Assembly (NCBI GenBank): GCA_017592665.1
Contig: JAGFNW010000017.1
Location: 1-64,000 of the forward strand
Direction: 5' to 3'
Source: Streptosporangiaceae bacterium NEAU-GS5
Lineage (GTDB): Bacteria > Actinomycetota > Actinomycetes > Streptosporangiales > Streptosporangiaceae
DNA: 64,000 nt
Shown here one piece after another: positions 52,472 to 60,963 of the stretch (the first letter of the stretch is position 1; the number at the start of each line of letters is the position of its first letter). Position numbers and translations under genes: made by a program. The notes beneath the pieces were generated by a model, which was not told the DNA's origin, made no database searches, and saw nothing but the letters and a program-made list of their open reading frames with translations.

Positions 52472-54160
52472 GTGACGGACACAGGCGCGATCATCGTCAA
52501 TCTGGCACGACGCTCCGGAGTTGTGCGCGGGTTGCTGTGCTGCGCCCTCGTGGTCGCGCCGGCGCTGCCCACGTCGCCGGCCGCCGCCGGCGTCCACTCG
52601 GGCGCGACGCGGATCGCGGTCTACGCCTTCAGCCAATCCGACGTGGACGGCGAAGACCCGCAGGTCTACCAGCTCGCCCCCGACATCAACATCCGGGCCA
52701 TCGGGAAATGGTCCACCTCGGGCGATGAGGCGGCCGACTACAACTTCGGCCAGATCGGGCGCTACCACCGCAAGGGCGTCACGTTCATCGGCGGTGGAAC
52801 GGCCAGCGTCATCTTTCCCCAGGACTTCGCCACGCCGGAGATCTTCGACGACATGGCCACGCGGGACGCCGACAACGTGCCGGTGCCCCACGCCGAGATC
52901 GGGATCGAGGGCGCGCACCGCGGCAACATCTTCAACCCCAAGTACCGCGACTACGTGCTCGGCTGGGCGAAGATCCAGATCGACGGCGGCGCGGACGGGA
53001 TCTTCTTCGACGAGGTGATCTCCGGGTTCGGCGGCGGGCAGAAGTACGGCTTCAACGGCAACGAGGGCTTCGACGACTACGCCATCGCCGACTTCAACCG
53101 CTATCTCCTGAAGAAGTACCCCGCCTTCACCGCGGCCGATTGGAAGTCCCGTTTCGGGATGACCGACGACAACCTCGTCCGGCGTGACGTGCCGCCCGGC
53201 GACCTCCGCCGCAACTTCAACTACCGGACGTATCTGCGCGCCCACGGCTGGAACCTCAACCCTCTCACCTCGGCCAATCCGCTGGCGGCCGAGTGGGGGG
53301 ACGTCACCGACAACCGGATGCACGCCGGCGACACCTCGTTCACCGGCACCTATCTGCGCCGCTACTGGAAGCAGATGGTGGACGAGACGCGCGCCTACGC
53401 GATGCGCACGGCGCACCGCCAGATCCTCATCACGTCCAACGGCCTGTTCCCGTACGTCGACTTCAACAGCGTGGGGATGTATCCGTTCAACCCCGACGAG
53501 CAGACGCCCGACTTCCGGGGCGCCGACTACGTGCCGGTGACGGGCGGGCACCTCAACGGCGCGAAGTCGCTGCAGGCCAACTACCGTTATCTCAAGGACA
53601 AGAGTGCCGAGATCGCGGGCGACGTCCCGGTGGTCGTCTTCATCGACTGGCCGAACGACATGATGACCAACTACCTCAACCTGCCGTTGTCCGAGAAGCA
53701 GGACTACTGGCGGATCTTCGGCGCCGAAGCCTACGCCAACGGCATCTTCCCGGCCTTCCACCTGAAGGACACCCTCAACCCGCCCGCGGAGCAGTACGGC
53801 ATGCTCGGCTTCCTGCAGACCTACAGCCAGTTCTACAAGGACCACCGAGCCCTCTTCCTCGACAACGCCACCGCGACGCAGGCCGTCCGCGTCGGCGCGG
53901 GCAACGTCTCGGCGAGCCTGCTCGTGCAGCGCGGCACCCGAGCGCGGACGCTGCACCTGGTCAACCACAACTACGACCAGGCGATCGCCCCGCAGACCGG
54001 ATTCACGGTCGAGGCCGATCTGCCGTCCTGCCCCGGCCGGGTCACCATGATCTCGCCCGACTTCGCGGGCGCGAAGATGCCGGCCTCCTCCTGCCGCCAC
54101 GGCAGGCTCACGGTGACCGTCGATCGGCTCGACTACTACGACGTGCTCCTATTCAAATAA
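52472..54160 (+). CDS. Secreted TIM-barrel protein, putative glycoside hydrolase-like
   Basis: A 562-aa exported protein: signal peptide to about residue 38 (GLLCCALVVAPALPTSPAAAG). The mature part has barrel-like strands with acidic residues at their ends: ADGIFFDEVISGF, HRQILITSNGLFPYVDFNSV, PVVVFIDWP and ANGIFPAFHLKD, plus a C-terminal beta domain (RTLHLVNHNYD) as in hydrolases with a beta-sandwich tail. I cannot assign a GH family; it resembles uncharacterised 'glycosyl hydrolase-like' proteins. The GTG start at 52472 is tentative. Confidence 0.7.
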   Translation: MTDTGAIIVNLARRSGVVRGLLCCALVVAPALPTSPAAAGVHSGATRIAVYAFSQSDVDGEDPQVYQLAPDINIRAIGKWSTSGDEAADYNFGQIGRYHRKGVTFIGGGTASVIFPQDFATPEIFDDMATRDADNVPVPHAEIGIEGAHRGNIFNPKYRDYVLGWAKIQIDGGADGIFFDEVISGFGGGQKYGFNGNEGFDDYAIADFNRYLLKKYPAFTAADWKSRFGMTDDNLVRRDVPPGDLRRNFNYRTYLRAHGWNLNPLTSANPLAAEWGDVTDNRMHAGDTSFTGTYLRRYWKQMVDETRAYAMRTAHRQILITSNGLFPYVDFNSVGMYPFNPDEQTPDFRGADYVPVTGGHLNGAKSLQANYRYLKDKSAEIAGDVPVVVFIDWPNDMMTNYLNLPLSEKQDYWRIFGAEAYANGIFPAFHLKDTLNPPAEQYGMLGFLQTYSQFYKDHRALFLDNATATQAVRVGAGNVSASLLVQRGTRARTLHLVNHNYDQAIAPQTGFTVEADLPSCPGRVTMISPDFAGAKMPASSCRHGRLTVTVDRLDYYDVLLFK

Positions 54161-54246
54161 ATAGATAAATAGTCAGCCACGCATGGAACGGCCTGGAACG
54201 CGATTGGAGTGTTGGAGATCACCGTTCTGAATGACGTGGAGGACAT

Positions 54247-54744
54247 ATGTCCCGCAAGCTCGCCCGTCGACTCGTTCCGCTGGGCGCGGCCGCAATGTTC
54301 GTGGCACTGGCCGGCGCGATGCCGGCGTCGGCCGCGATTCCCACACCTCGGCCGATCGGGCCCGACGAGGTCTTCACCGCCCTGGTCAACGGGCGGACCG
54401 GCCAGTCGGTCATCAATGTGACCTGCGACAGCACCAAGAGCGGGCATCCCGTCGCGGGGCAGACCGTCGAGGTCCTGGCGGGGGCCGTGACCGGCCCGCT
54501 CAGCGCCAGCCTCGGCTTCACGGGCGCCACGGCCAAGGAGATCGGCGCCGCCGTCGGCGTCGTCGAGGGCCCGATCCCGCCGATCCACCTGCTCGCCTAC
54601 GGACGGTCGGCGACGATCCCGGTCAGCACGGTGGTGCCCTGCGGCGGAAGCGGCGTCGTGAGCTTCATCCCGCAGCCGAACAGCTCGACCGCGATCCCCG
54701 CGCTCGTCAGGGTGACCTTCGTTCCGGTGGTCACCAAGGCGTAG
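54247..54744 (+). CDS. Small secreted protein
   Basis: A 165-aa protein with a clear signal peptide (basic start, hydrophobic core, cleavage after about PASAA at residue 29). The mature part is Val/Gly/Pro-rich with two Cys (VTCDS and VPCGG) likely to form a disulphide, and a predicted beta-sandwich. The ribosome site is GGAGG before ATG 54247. No family recognised. Confidence 0.75.
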   Translation: MSRKLARRLVPLGAAAMFVALAGAMPASAAIPTPRPIGPDEVFTALVNGRTGQSVINVTCDSTKSGHPVAGQTVEVLAGAVTGPLSASLGFTGATAKEIGAAVGVVEGPIPPIHLLAYGRSATIPVSTVVPCGGSGVVSFIPQPNSSTAIPALVRVTFVPVVTKA

Positions 54745-54749
54745 GCCGG

Positions 54750-56513
54750 TCAGCGCCTGGGGCGGCCTTTCCCATAGGCGGATTGGGCGTGCACGATGAT
54801 GGCGCCCAGGCTCTCGCGGAGCGAGCTCCAGGTGTCCTGGACGTTGCGGAAGAAGCGGAGCTCGAGCGGGATCAGGGGAACGCCGCCCACCAGGTGCGGA
54901 TCCACCTCGGTCAGGCCGCCGAACACCTTCTGCTGGCCGAAGGGGCGAAACGCCGGCTGGCCGGGCGCGTTCAGCGGGTCGGCGCCGAACAGGGCGCGGG
55001 CGTAGTCGAGAACGTCCCTGGCGTGTGCGCTGGGGAGCAGGCCCTGGAACTCGGCGTCCAGCAACTGCTCGAACCCCTTGCTGAACGCCTCGATCTGGCT
55101 CAGGTTCTCGTCGGAGTTCGCCGTGAAGAAGCGCTGGTAGGTGTCGGCGAGGAGCAGCCGGACGCCGTTGAGCGCCGATCGCGACAGAACCGCCGTCCGG
55201 TTCTTCTGCAGAATGTGCTCAGGATTGCGTTCGTTCCCGGCCGAGAATCGGGACGCGAGGGCGGCGATCTGCAGGTAGGCCAGCTGGGCGTACCCCTCGA
55301 ACGCCAGTCGCTCATCAGCCGTCGGGACGTCGGCCTCGCCCGTCCGCTCGGCCCATGTGGCGTACCCCGCGGACAGATCGGCCGCGAATTTCGGGGCCAG
55401 CTGCAGGTATATGTACGGCCGGGGGTCGTCCTCGGCCTTCCTGGTGTTGTCATCGCGGCGCAGCCAGTCGAAGAAGCCGGGAATGCCCTCCAGCGGCAGT
55501 CCCACGGTGTAGTGCACCGTCAGGTCTCCGCCCTCGTTCGCGTCGAAAACGGGGTCGTCCGGGACGAGCCCGACGACCTGCGCGGTCGTGCCCGCCACGG
55601 TCGGCCTGAGATCGGTCTCCTGCAGCAGATCGGTCAGCGGAGCGACCGGGCGGTCCTCCGGAACGGCGTACAGGGCGTTGCGCACCTGCTTCAGCCTGGC
55701 CAGCAGCTGCCCGAACGCGCGACCCCAGTTCTCGTTGCCGAGACCGACGATCTCGATGGGCTCGGTGACGATCTCGACGTTGGAGTAGTAGCCCTCCGGT
55801 CCCAGCAGATCGTCGTCGGTGTGCCGGATGTCGGTCGTCAGCTTGAACCGGAATTCGGTGCCCGCGTCCGCCAGCGGGGTTGTTTCCTTGAACGGCAGGC
55901 CGGCTTGATCTCTGACGGGCACGGCGATCTCGATCTCGAAGCCCAGCGCCCGCTGCACGGCGATGGCGCCGGGCGCTGCCGACGACGTGGCCGCGACCTG
56001 CGGCGGCGTGAAGGACCCGGCCAGCGCCTGGGTCGCGGCCGCGTCGGCCGCCCGTTCGAAGGCGTCCGAGGGGTGCGAAATCCGCAGCCCGTCTCCGCCG
56101 TCCACGCCCGCGACCGGGCCTGCGCGCTGCTGCACGACGTGCGCCAGCTCGTGCGCGAGTGTGCGCCTGCCGATCGGCGTGCCGCCGAGCACGATGTGGT
56201 CGCCACTGGTGTACGCCGCCGCCCCCAGCGACCGGGCCGAACGCCGGGCGGCGCCGTCGTCGTGGATCCGGACCGCGGAGAAGTCGACGCCCATTCGGGC
56301 CTCCATGTCGGTACGCGTCGGGCCGTCCAGCGGGCGGCCAGGACCGGCCAGGACACGCGAAACCTCGGCCCCGCCGACGAGCCGGGCGAGCGAGTGCTCG
56401 GCGAGCGAACCCCTCGGCGGGACCGCCGACGGCCGCATGGGCGAGGCCGGCGGCCCGGCCTGTGGCGACGACGCGGCGCGCGCCGGACGCGCGGGCTCAC
56501 GGGAGGCGCCCAT
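54750..56513 (-). CDS. DUF4157-domain protein of the eCIS locus (putative effector or metallopeptidase-like)
   Basis: A 587-aa protein from ATG 56513, where GGAAGGGGG precedes the start. Residues about 60-150 are the DUF4157 domain: LDGPTRTDMEARMGVDFSAVRIHDD, then HELAHVVQQ (HELAH at 121-125, a zinc-type HExxH). This domain is a marker of proteins loaded into extracellular contractile injection systems. The remaining roughly 430 residues match nothing I recognise and may be the effector part. It sits beside the baseplate-type genes. Confidence 0.8.
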   Translation of the reverse strand: MGASREPARPARAASSPQAGPPASPMRPSAVPPRGSLAEHSLARLVGGAEVSRVLAGPGRPLDGPTRTDMEARMGVDFSAVRIHDDGAARRSARSLGAAAYTSGDHIVLGGTPIGRRTLAHELAHVVQQRAGPVAGVDGGDGLRISHPSDAFERAADAAATQALAGSFTPPQVAATSSAAPGAIAVQRALGFEIEIAVPVRDQAGLPFKETTPLADAGTEFRFKLTTDIRHTDDDLLGPEGYYSNVEIVTEPIEIVGLGNENWGRAFGQLLARLKQVRNALYAVPEDRPVAPLTDLLQETDLRPTVAGTTAQVVGLVPDDPVFDANEGGDLTVHYTVGLPLEGIPGFFDWLRRDDNTRKAEDDPRPYIYLQLAPKFAADLSAGYATWAERTGEADVPTADERLAFEGYAQLAYLQIAALASRFSAGNERNPEHILQKNRTAVLSRSALNGVRLLLADTYQRFFTANSDENLSQIEAFSKGFEQLLDAEFQGLLPSAHARDVLDYARALFGADPLNAPGQPAFRPFGQQKVFGGLTEVDPHLVGGVPLIPLELRFFRNVQDTWSSLRESLGAIIVHAQSAYGKGRPRR

Positions 56514-56659
56514 CCGGCCACCCCCTTCCATGACGCCGTCGTCCACGATGGCCGGGCGGCGTCACCGGCCTGTCACCGCTCGCGTTGGGGTGACGTGCCG
56601 GTGACGACCGCGTGATGGCGGCGGCCTATGGTCACAGGGATCCGAAGGGAGTCGGCCCT

Positions 56660-57196
56660 GTGGCACTCGATGACAACGTGGGCAACAAGCATCCGGGCGA
56701 CCTGATCAAGTCGGACGACTGGAACAAGCTCGCCGGAGAGGTCCACCGCGTGGACGCCCTGCTGGGCGCCGCCCTCGGCGCCACGCTTCTCCCCGTGGTG
56801 CCCCGAGGCTGGGCGAACTTCTTCGAGGCCACCGACTACCAGAACGCGATCGAGCACCAGGTCCAGGTCGACCAGCCGACGTCGGTTCTGCTGCTGGGCC
56901 TGGGGCAGGGCCTGGTCACCGGCACGGGCATCCTGGACCTCGTCATCAAGGTCGACGGAAACATCCTGCACCCGGTGAGCCCGGACAACTTCGAGGCCGG
57001 CGACAAGCTCCAGGGCCTGTCCTGGGGCATGGGCTTCGTGCAGGGCCAGGGGTTCTGGCAGCAGGTGATCGCGCTGGGGCAGAGCCAGCTGGCCGCCGGT
57101 TCCCACCAGATCGCCCTGGCGTGCCGGTCGCGTACGGGCGGACGGGTGCAGCTGAACGGCCCGACGCTGTGGATGCTGAAATCGGGCTCCTTCTAA
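56660..57196 (+). CDS. eCIS-linked protein of unknown function
   Basis: A 178-aa protein from GTG 56660, with AAGGGAG 8 bases upstream. The N-terminus GHxGDLIKSDDWN-type segment (KHPGDLIKSDDWNKLAGEV) resembles starts of phage-tail or fibre-like proteins. The rest is predicted beta-rich with repeated Gly and Gln. It is opposite in strand to the surrounding eCIS genes and overlaps the DUF6519 gene end by 4 bases. It may be a fibre, cap or cargo component. Confidence 0.6.
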   Translation: MALDDNVGNKHPGDLIKSDDWNKLAGEVHRVDALLGAALGATLLPVVPRGWANFFEATDYQNAIEHQVQVDQPTSVLLLGLGQGLVTGTGILDLVIKVDGNILHPVSPDNFEAGDKLQGLSWGMGFVQGQGFWQQVIALGQSQLAAGSHQIALACRSRTGGRVQLNGPTLWMLKSGSF

Positions 57197-58986
57197 CCGG
57201 CGAAGGGGCCCTGGTCGAAGAGGGCCGCGTCGAACCGGCTCTGACCGGTGACAGGGCCGGACGGCGGCGCCACTGAGAACGACAGGGCGAAGCCCGCGAC
57301 GTCGGCGGCCAGGCGGCAGCGCACCAGCGCCGTCAGCCGGCCGGCCGCCGCCAGCACCCGCCCCACGTTCGCCGCGCCGTCCGGATCCACCGGCCGCCAC
57401 GCGATCCGCCGCTCCGAGACCGTCACGGCCGCCGCCAATTCCAGCGGGCGGGTGCCGAAGACCTCGGCCGAGTCGTCCGCGAGACCCCATTCCCGCCGTT
57501 CGGACGGCAGCAGCGGATAGGGCAGGTCGAGGGTGAGCGTGAGGGCCGGGGAGCCGTCGGGATCCCCGTCAAGGATCACCGAGACGCCGCCCGTCAGATC
57601 CTCGGCCGTGACACGGGTTCCGGCGACCAGGTCCGTACCCTGGGCGTCCAGGACGACCCGCGCCACGTGCGGCCCCTGGCTTGGCGCGGCCGGCGGCGGC
57701 ACCTGGGCCAGCGGAGTGAACAGGGCGCGGCAGTCGGCCACCAGGCTCCAGGCCCCGCCCGCCAGGTCGAGCAGCGCGATGACGGCGCTGCGGCGCCGGA
57801 TCCCTTCCGGCGCCACGAAGGACGGGCCGTCCGGCCCCACGGGCCATTCGACGTCGCCGGCGAGGTCGGGGTCGAGGTCGGTGCGGGCCGTGGCGGCCGT
57901 CCTTGCCGGGATGGTCCAGTAGTCGGCGGTGCGGTAACCGCCGAGGTCGGCCAGGTCGAACTGGACCTGCACCCCGTCCTCCAGATCCAGCCAGCCGTCG
58001 GCGACCGGCGCGGCGTCGGCGCAGTCCCAGCGCCGCACCAAGGTGACGCCGTCCGGCTCGACGGGCGCGTCCTCCGGCCAGGTCACCCACAGCCGGGTGC
58101 CGTCGGCCTTGGTGACGTGCCCCAGGACCCCCTGCTCGCCGCGGCGGGTGGCGGCCAGGCCGACCACTTCGATCAGGTCGCCCGCCGCGAAGCCCGACAG
58201 CGCGTCCCTGCCCTGCCTGTCGATGGTCAGCACGCCGTCGCCGAGATCCGTCAGGCGGGCGACGACGGTCGCGTTGTCCCGGGACCACACGTACGCCGGC
58301 CCGGCGCCGCCGTTGCGGATCTCCACCCGGTAGAGCTGGTTCTCCAGCCGCCGATATCCGGCCGAATCGGGTATTACGCACGGTCCCGCCGAATCGGCCG
58401 GCGCCTGCGCGCGCGCCCGTAGTCGCGCCGTGCTCCGCCCGGCGTCCGGATCCCAGCCCGCCGTCACGTCCGCCGCCGTCGCCGAGCGCGGCACCGCCCG
58501 CAACCGGACCTGCCAGACCGTACGCGTCCGGGTCGCGGTGTCCGGGCCGCCCAGCGCCACCTCCCGCAGTTCCGGCCGCTCCACGGCGGTGAGGTGCTCC
58601 CGCCAGACGTCCAGATAGGCGACATATCGGCCTTTGGCGGTCGGCAGGGCCACGCCGGGCAGATCCGGCTGGGCGGCGAGCGGCACCGGCTGCTCGTTCT
58701 CGCACAGGACGCCTCCGACGTAGAAGCGCCCGGGCGACAGCCGCAGATCCTTGGGCGGGCACGCCTTCGGGGCGCCGCCTTCGGCGTCGGTGACCGCGAA
58801 CCCCGCGCCGTCACGGGGGCCGCCGTCGCCGCCGATCAGGTCACGCGCCGTGGTCTCGTCGTGGTGGGCCTGGATGTCGGCCTGCTCGTTCCAGTCGGCG
58901 TCCAGCGCCACCCGGCCCTGCTGGAGCAGGACGGAGCGGTAGTGGTTCTCGCCCCGGAACGTACGCCGGGTGAAGTCGCCCTTCAT
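57193..58986 (-). CDS. DUF6519-family protein of the contractile injection system
   Basis: A 597-aa protein. The N-terminal KGDFTRRTF...YRSVLLQQGRVALDADWNEQADI is the recognised start of this family, found in eCIS and tail-like loci and thought to be a structural or surface component. The rest is beta-rich (YRVEIRNGGAGPAYVWSRDN, RLWVTWPED). It follows the tail-type gene with a 21-base gap, on the same strand. Confidence 0.85.
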   Translation of the reverse strand: MKGDFTRRTFRGENHYRSVLLQQGRVALDADWNEQADIQAHHDETTARDLIGGDGGPRDGAGFAVTDAEGGAPKACPPKDLRLSPGRFYVGGVLCENEQPVPLAAQPDLPGVALPTAKGRYVAYLDVWREHLTAVERPELREVALGGPDTATRTRTVWQVRLRAVPRSATAADVTAGWDPDAGRSTARLRARAQAPADSAGPCVIPDSAGYRRLENQLYRVEIRNGGAGPAYVWSRDNATVVARLTDLGDGVLTIDRQGRDALSGFAAGDLIEVVGLAATRRGEQGVLGHVTKADGTRLWVTWPEDAPVEPDGVTLVRRWDCADAAPVADGWLDLEDGVQVQFDLADLGGYRTADYWTIPARTAATARTDLDPDLAGDVEWPVGPDGPSFVAPEGIRRRSAVIALLDLAGGAWSLVADCRALFTPLAQVPPPAAPSQGPHVARVVLDAQGTDLVAGTRVTAEDLTGGVSVILDGDPDGSPALTLTLDLPYPLLPSERREWGLADDSAEVFGTRPLELAAAVTVSERRIAWRPVDPDGAANVGRVLAAAGRLTALVRCRLAADVAGFALSFSVAPPSGPVTGQSRFDAALFDQGPFAG

Positions 58987-59007
58987 CGATGCCCTTCCTC
59001 AACGCCG

Positions 59008-60963
59008 TCAATCCGCAAAGAACACCCCCGCCTCGAGGCCGAACCGGAGGTGATGGCGCAGCTCCGCGGCGAGATCGGCCAGGCGTCGCGGCCGGGCCAG
59101 GAAACGGAACGCGCCCATCTCGCCGCCGTTCTCCGCTCCAGTGGCGATCTCCGGCGGGCAGTGCGGGGTCAGCGCGCAGAAACCAGGGTCGGCCGGACTC
59201 GTCGCGGCGAAACCCGGGGCCACCGGCCCGGCGGTCGTGGGCTGGCAGCGGTAGCGCCGCGGCGCGACCGAGTCGAGCGGCACGTAGCTGTAGCGCACAT
59301 ATCCGAGCTGCCGATGGGTGACCTCCGCGCGCTCCCGCAGGATCGTGTCGCTCGCCGTCAGACTGCGCACGAGGCTGCGCCCGAGCACCGTGCAGGCGTC
59401 CATCACGGCGTCCGAGTCCGCGGCGTCCACGGCGTCTCCGTCGGCGTACAGGATGGTCTCGCTCATGGTGAGGCCCGGCACGCCCGTCAGGCTCACCGAA
59501 GAGCAGACGGTACGGCTCAGCCGGACGTTCAGCCGCGGGTTGGCGCCGGCCCTGACCGCGCCGGATCCGGCAGAGGCGAGGAGGGTGCAGCCGGCGAGCA
59601 CCAGGCCGTCCAGGTCGCCGGGCGCGATCACCACGTCGCCTTCCACCGACAGGCCCTCCAGCGCCAGTTCGCTCGGGATCGCGTCGCGCCCGCCGGTCGC
59701 GACGCCGGCGCCGATCGATCCGGCGAGATGGGGGCGGGTGCCCGGGGCGGCGATCAGGGCCAGCCGGCCGCCGGGCGTGATGGCGACGGCGCCGCCCCCC
59801 GTCAGATCCTCGTGGTAGGTGGCGCTGTCCATGATGACGATCACGCCACGGTCGCCCGGCCGCGGGTCCGGCCGGGTGTTCCAGGCCCGGATCGCCTCGC
59901 CCAGCGTGGCGAGCGTTCCGTCTCCAGGGGTGTCGCGGCTCACCTCGGCACGCCAGGCCGCGTCGGGCGCCGCCGCTCGCGCGTACGGCCCCGCCCCGAT
60001 GTCGCCGGGAGCCCCGTAGGCGAAGTCGACCCGTACGCGCTCGGGCGTCACGCCGGGCGGCAGCGTGAAGCGTCCCAGGACGGGATCGACGGCCACCCGT
60101 GTCACGTCGGGGTCGGGGGCCGGCCGCGCCCAGGTCGTGAGGTCGGCGCAGATCAGATCCCGGGCCGGGACCGCACGCCCGGACAGGGTGATCCGGAACA
60201 GCGGGCCGGGTTCGGCGAGCAGCGCTTCCATCTGGCGGTGAAGGACCAGCCGGCGCACGGGGGCCGGCACGCTCACCGGATCGGATCGTCCCTCACCCGG
60301 TCGCGTGTAAAGGGGCATGTCCCGCCCGGCCGGATCGAAGGTCCAGCGGCCGGCCTCGGCGTCCACGGCGCGCGCGTCGGCTCCGGCGATCGGGTAGGCC
60401 CCGGATCGCCACAGGTGGACGCCGACGTCACCGATGTTGTGACGGCCGCGCCCGCGATCGGCGTGCCGGACGTCCACGGTGCGCGCGATCTCGTCGAAGG
60501 GCGTGCCCAGCAGGTCGAGGCGTGCCGTGGCGCGCAGGTCCGGGGTGTGCGCGTTGCCGGGGCGTGGATGGCCGAGGTTCTGGGTCGTGATGAGGAGCCG
60601 GAAGTACTCCACGACGTGCGCCGGCCAGCCGGTGACGTCCCTGGCGACCTGCTCGAGGCCGCCCGGCGTCCCCTTGGCCCGCCGGTGGCGGATGGCGTTG
60701 GCCACGTACGCGCGGCGCGACAGGGCGGCGTCGGACGTGGCCGCGCCGATGTCGACGCCCAGCAGGTCACCGATGTACGGCACCACCCATTCGGCGCACG
60801 TGTCGATGAACCAGTCGTCGTAGAGGCCGTCGACGTCGTCGCGCAGCCGCAGCCACTCCTGCTCGACCACCTCGAGCAACGCGCGCAGGGGATGGCCGAC
60901 TTCGGCGTCGCGGGCCCGGTAGGCCGCGGGCATCAGCTGGTACAGCGATCCGCCGGCCGTCAT
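59008..60963 (-). CDS. eCIS phage tail-type protein
   Basis: A 651-aa protein whose ATG overlaps the baseplate gene stop by 4 bases. The first roughly 110 residues (LYQLMPAAYRARDAE, LRALLEVVEQEWLRLRDDVDGLYDDWFIDTC, WVVPYIGDLLGV, RRAYVANAIRHRRAKGT) look like phage tail protein I. The middle and C-terminal parts contain short beta-repeat stretches (LALEGLSVEGDVVIAPGDLDGLVLAGCTL) suggesting a beta-helix. Probably a baseplate wedge or fibre component. Confidence 0.8.
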   Translation of the reverse strand: MTAGGSLYQLMPAAYRARDAEVGHPLRALLEVVEQEWLRLRDDVDGLYDDWFIDTCAEWVVPYIGDLLGVDIGAATSDAALSRRAYVANAIRHRRAKGTPGGLEQVARDVTGWPAHVVEYFRLLITTQNLGHPRPGNAHTPDLRATARLDLLGTPFDEIARTVDVRHADRGRGRHNIGDVGVHLWRSGAYPIAGADARAVDAEAGRWTFDPAGRDMPLYTRPGEGRSDPVSVPAPVRRLVLHRQMEALLAEPGPLFRITLSGRAVPARDLICADLTTWARPAPDPDVTRVAVDPVLGRFTLPPGVTPERVRVDFAYGAPGDIGAGPYARAAAPDAAWRAEVSRDTPGDGTLATLGEAIRAWNTRPDPRPGDRGVIVIMDSATYHEDLTGGGAVAITPGGRLALIAAPGTRPHLAGSIGAGVATGGRDAIPSELALEGLSVEGDVVIAPGDLDGLVLAGCTLLASAGSGAVRAGANPRLNVRLSRTVCSSVSLTGVPGLTMSETILYADGDAVDAADSDAVMDACTVLGRSLVRSLTASDTILRERAEVTHRQLGYVRYSYVPLDSVAPRRYRCQPTTAGPVAPGFAATSPADPGFCALTPHCPPEIATGAENGGEMGAFRFLARPRRLADLAAELRHHLRFGLEAGVFFAD

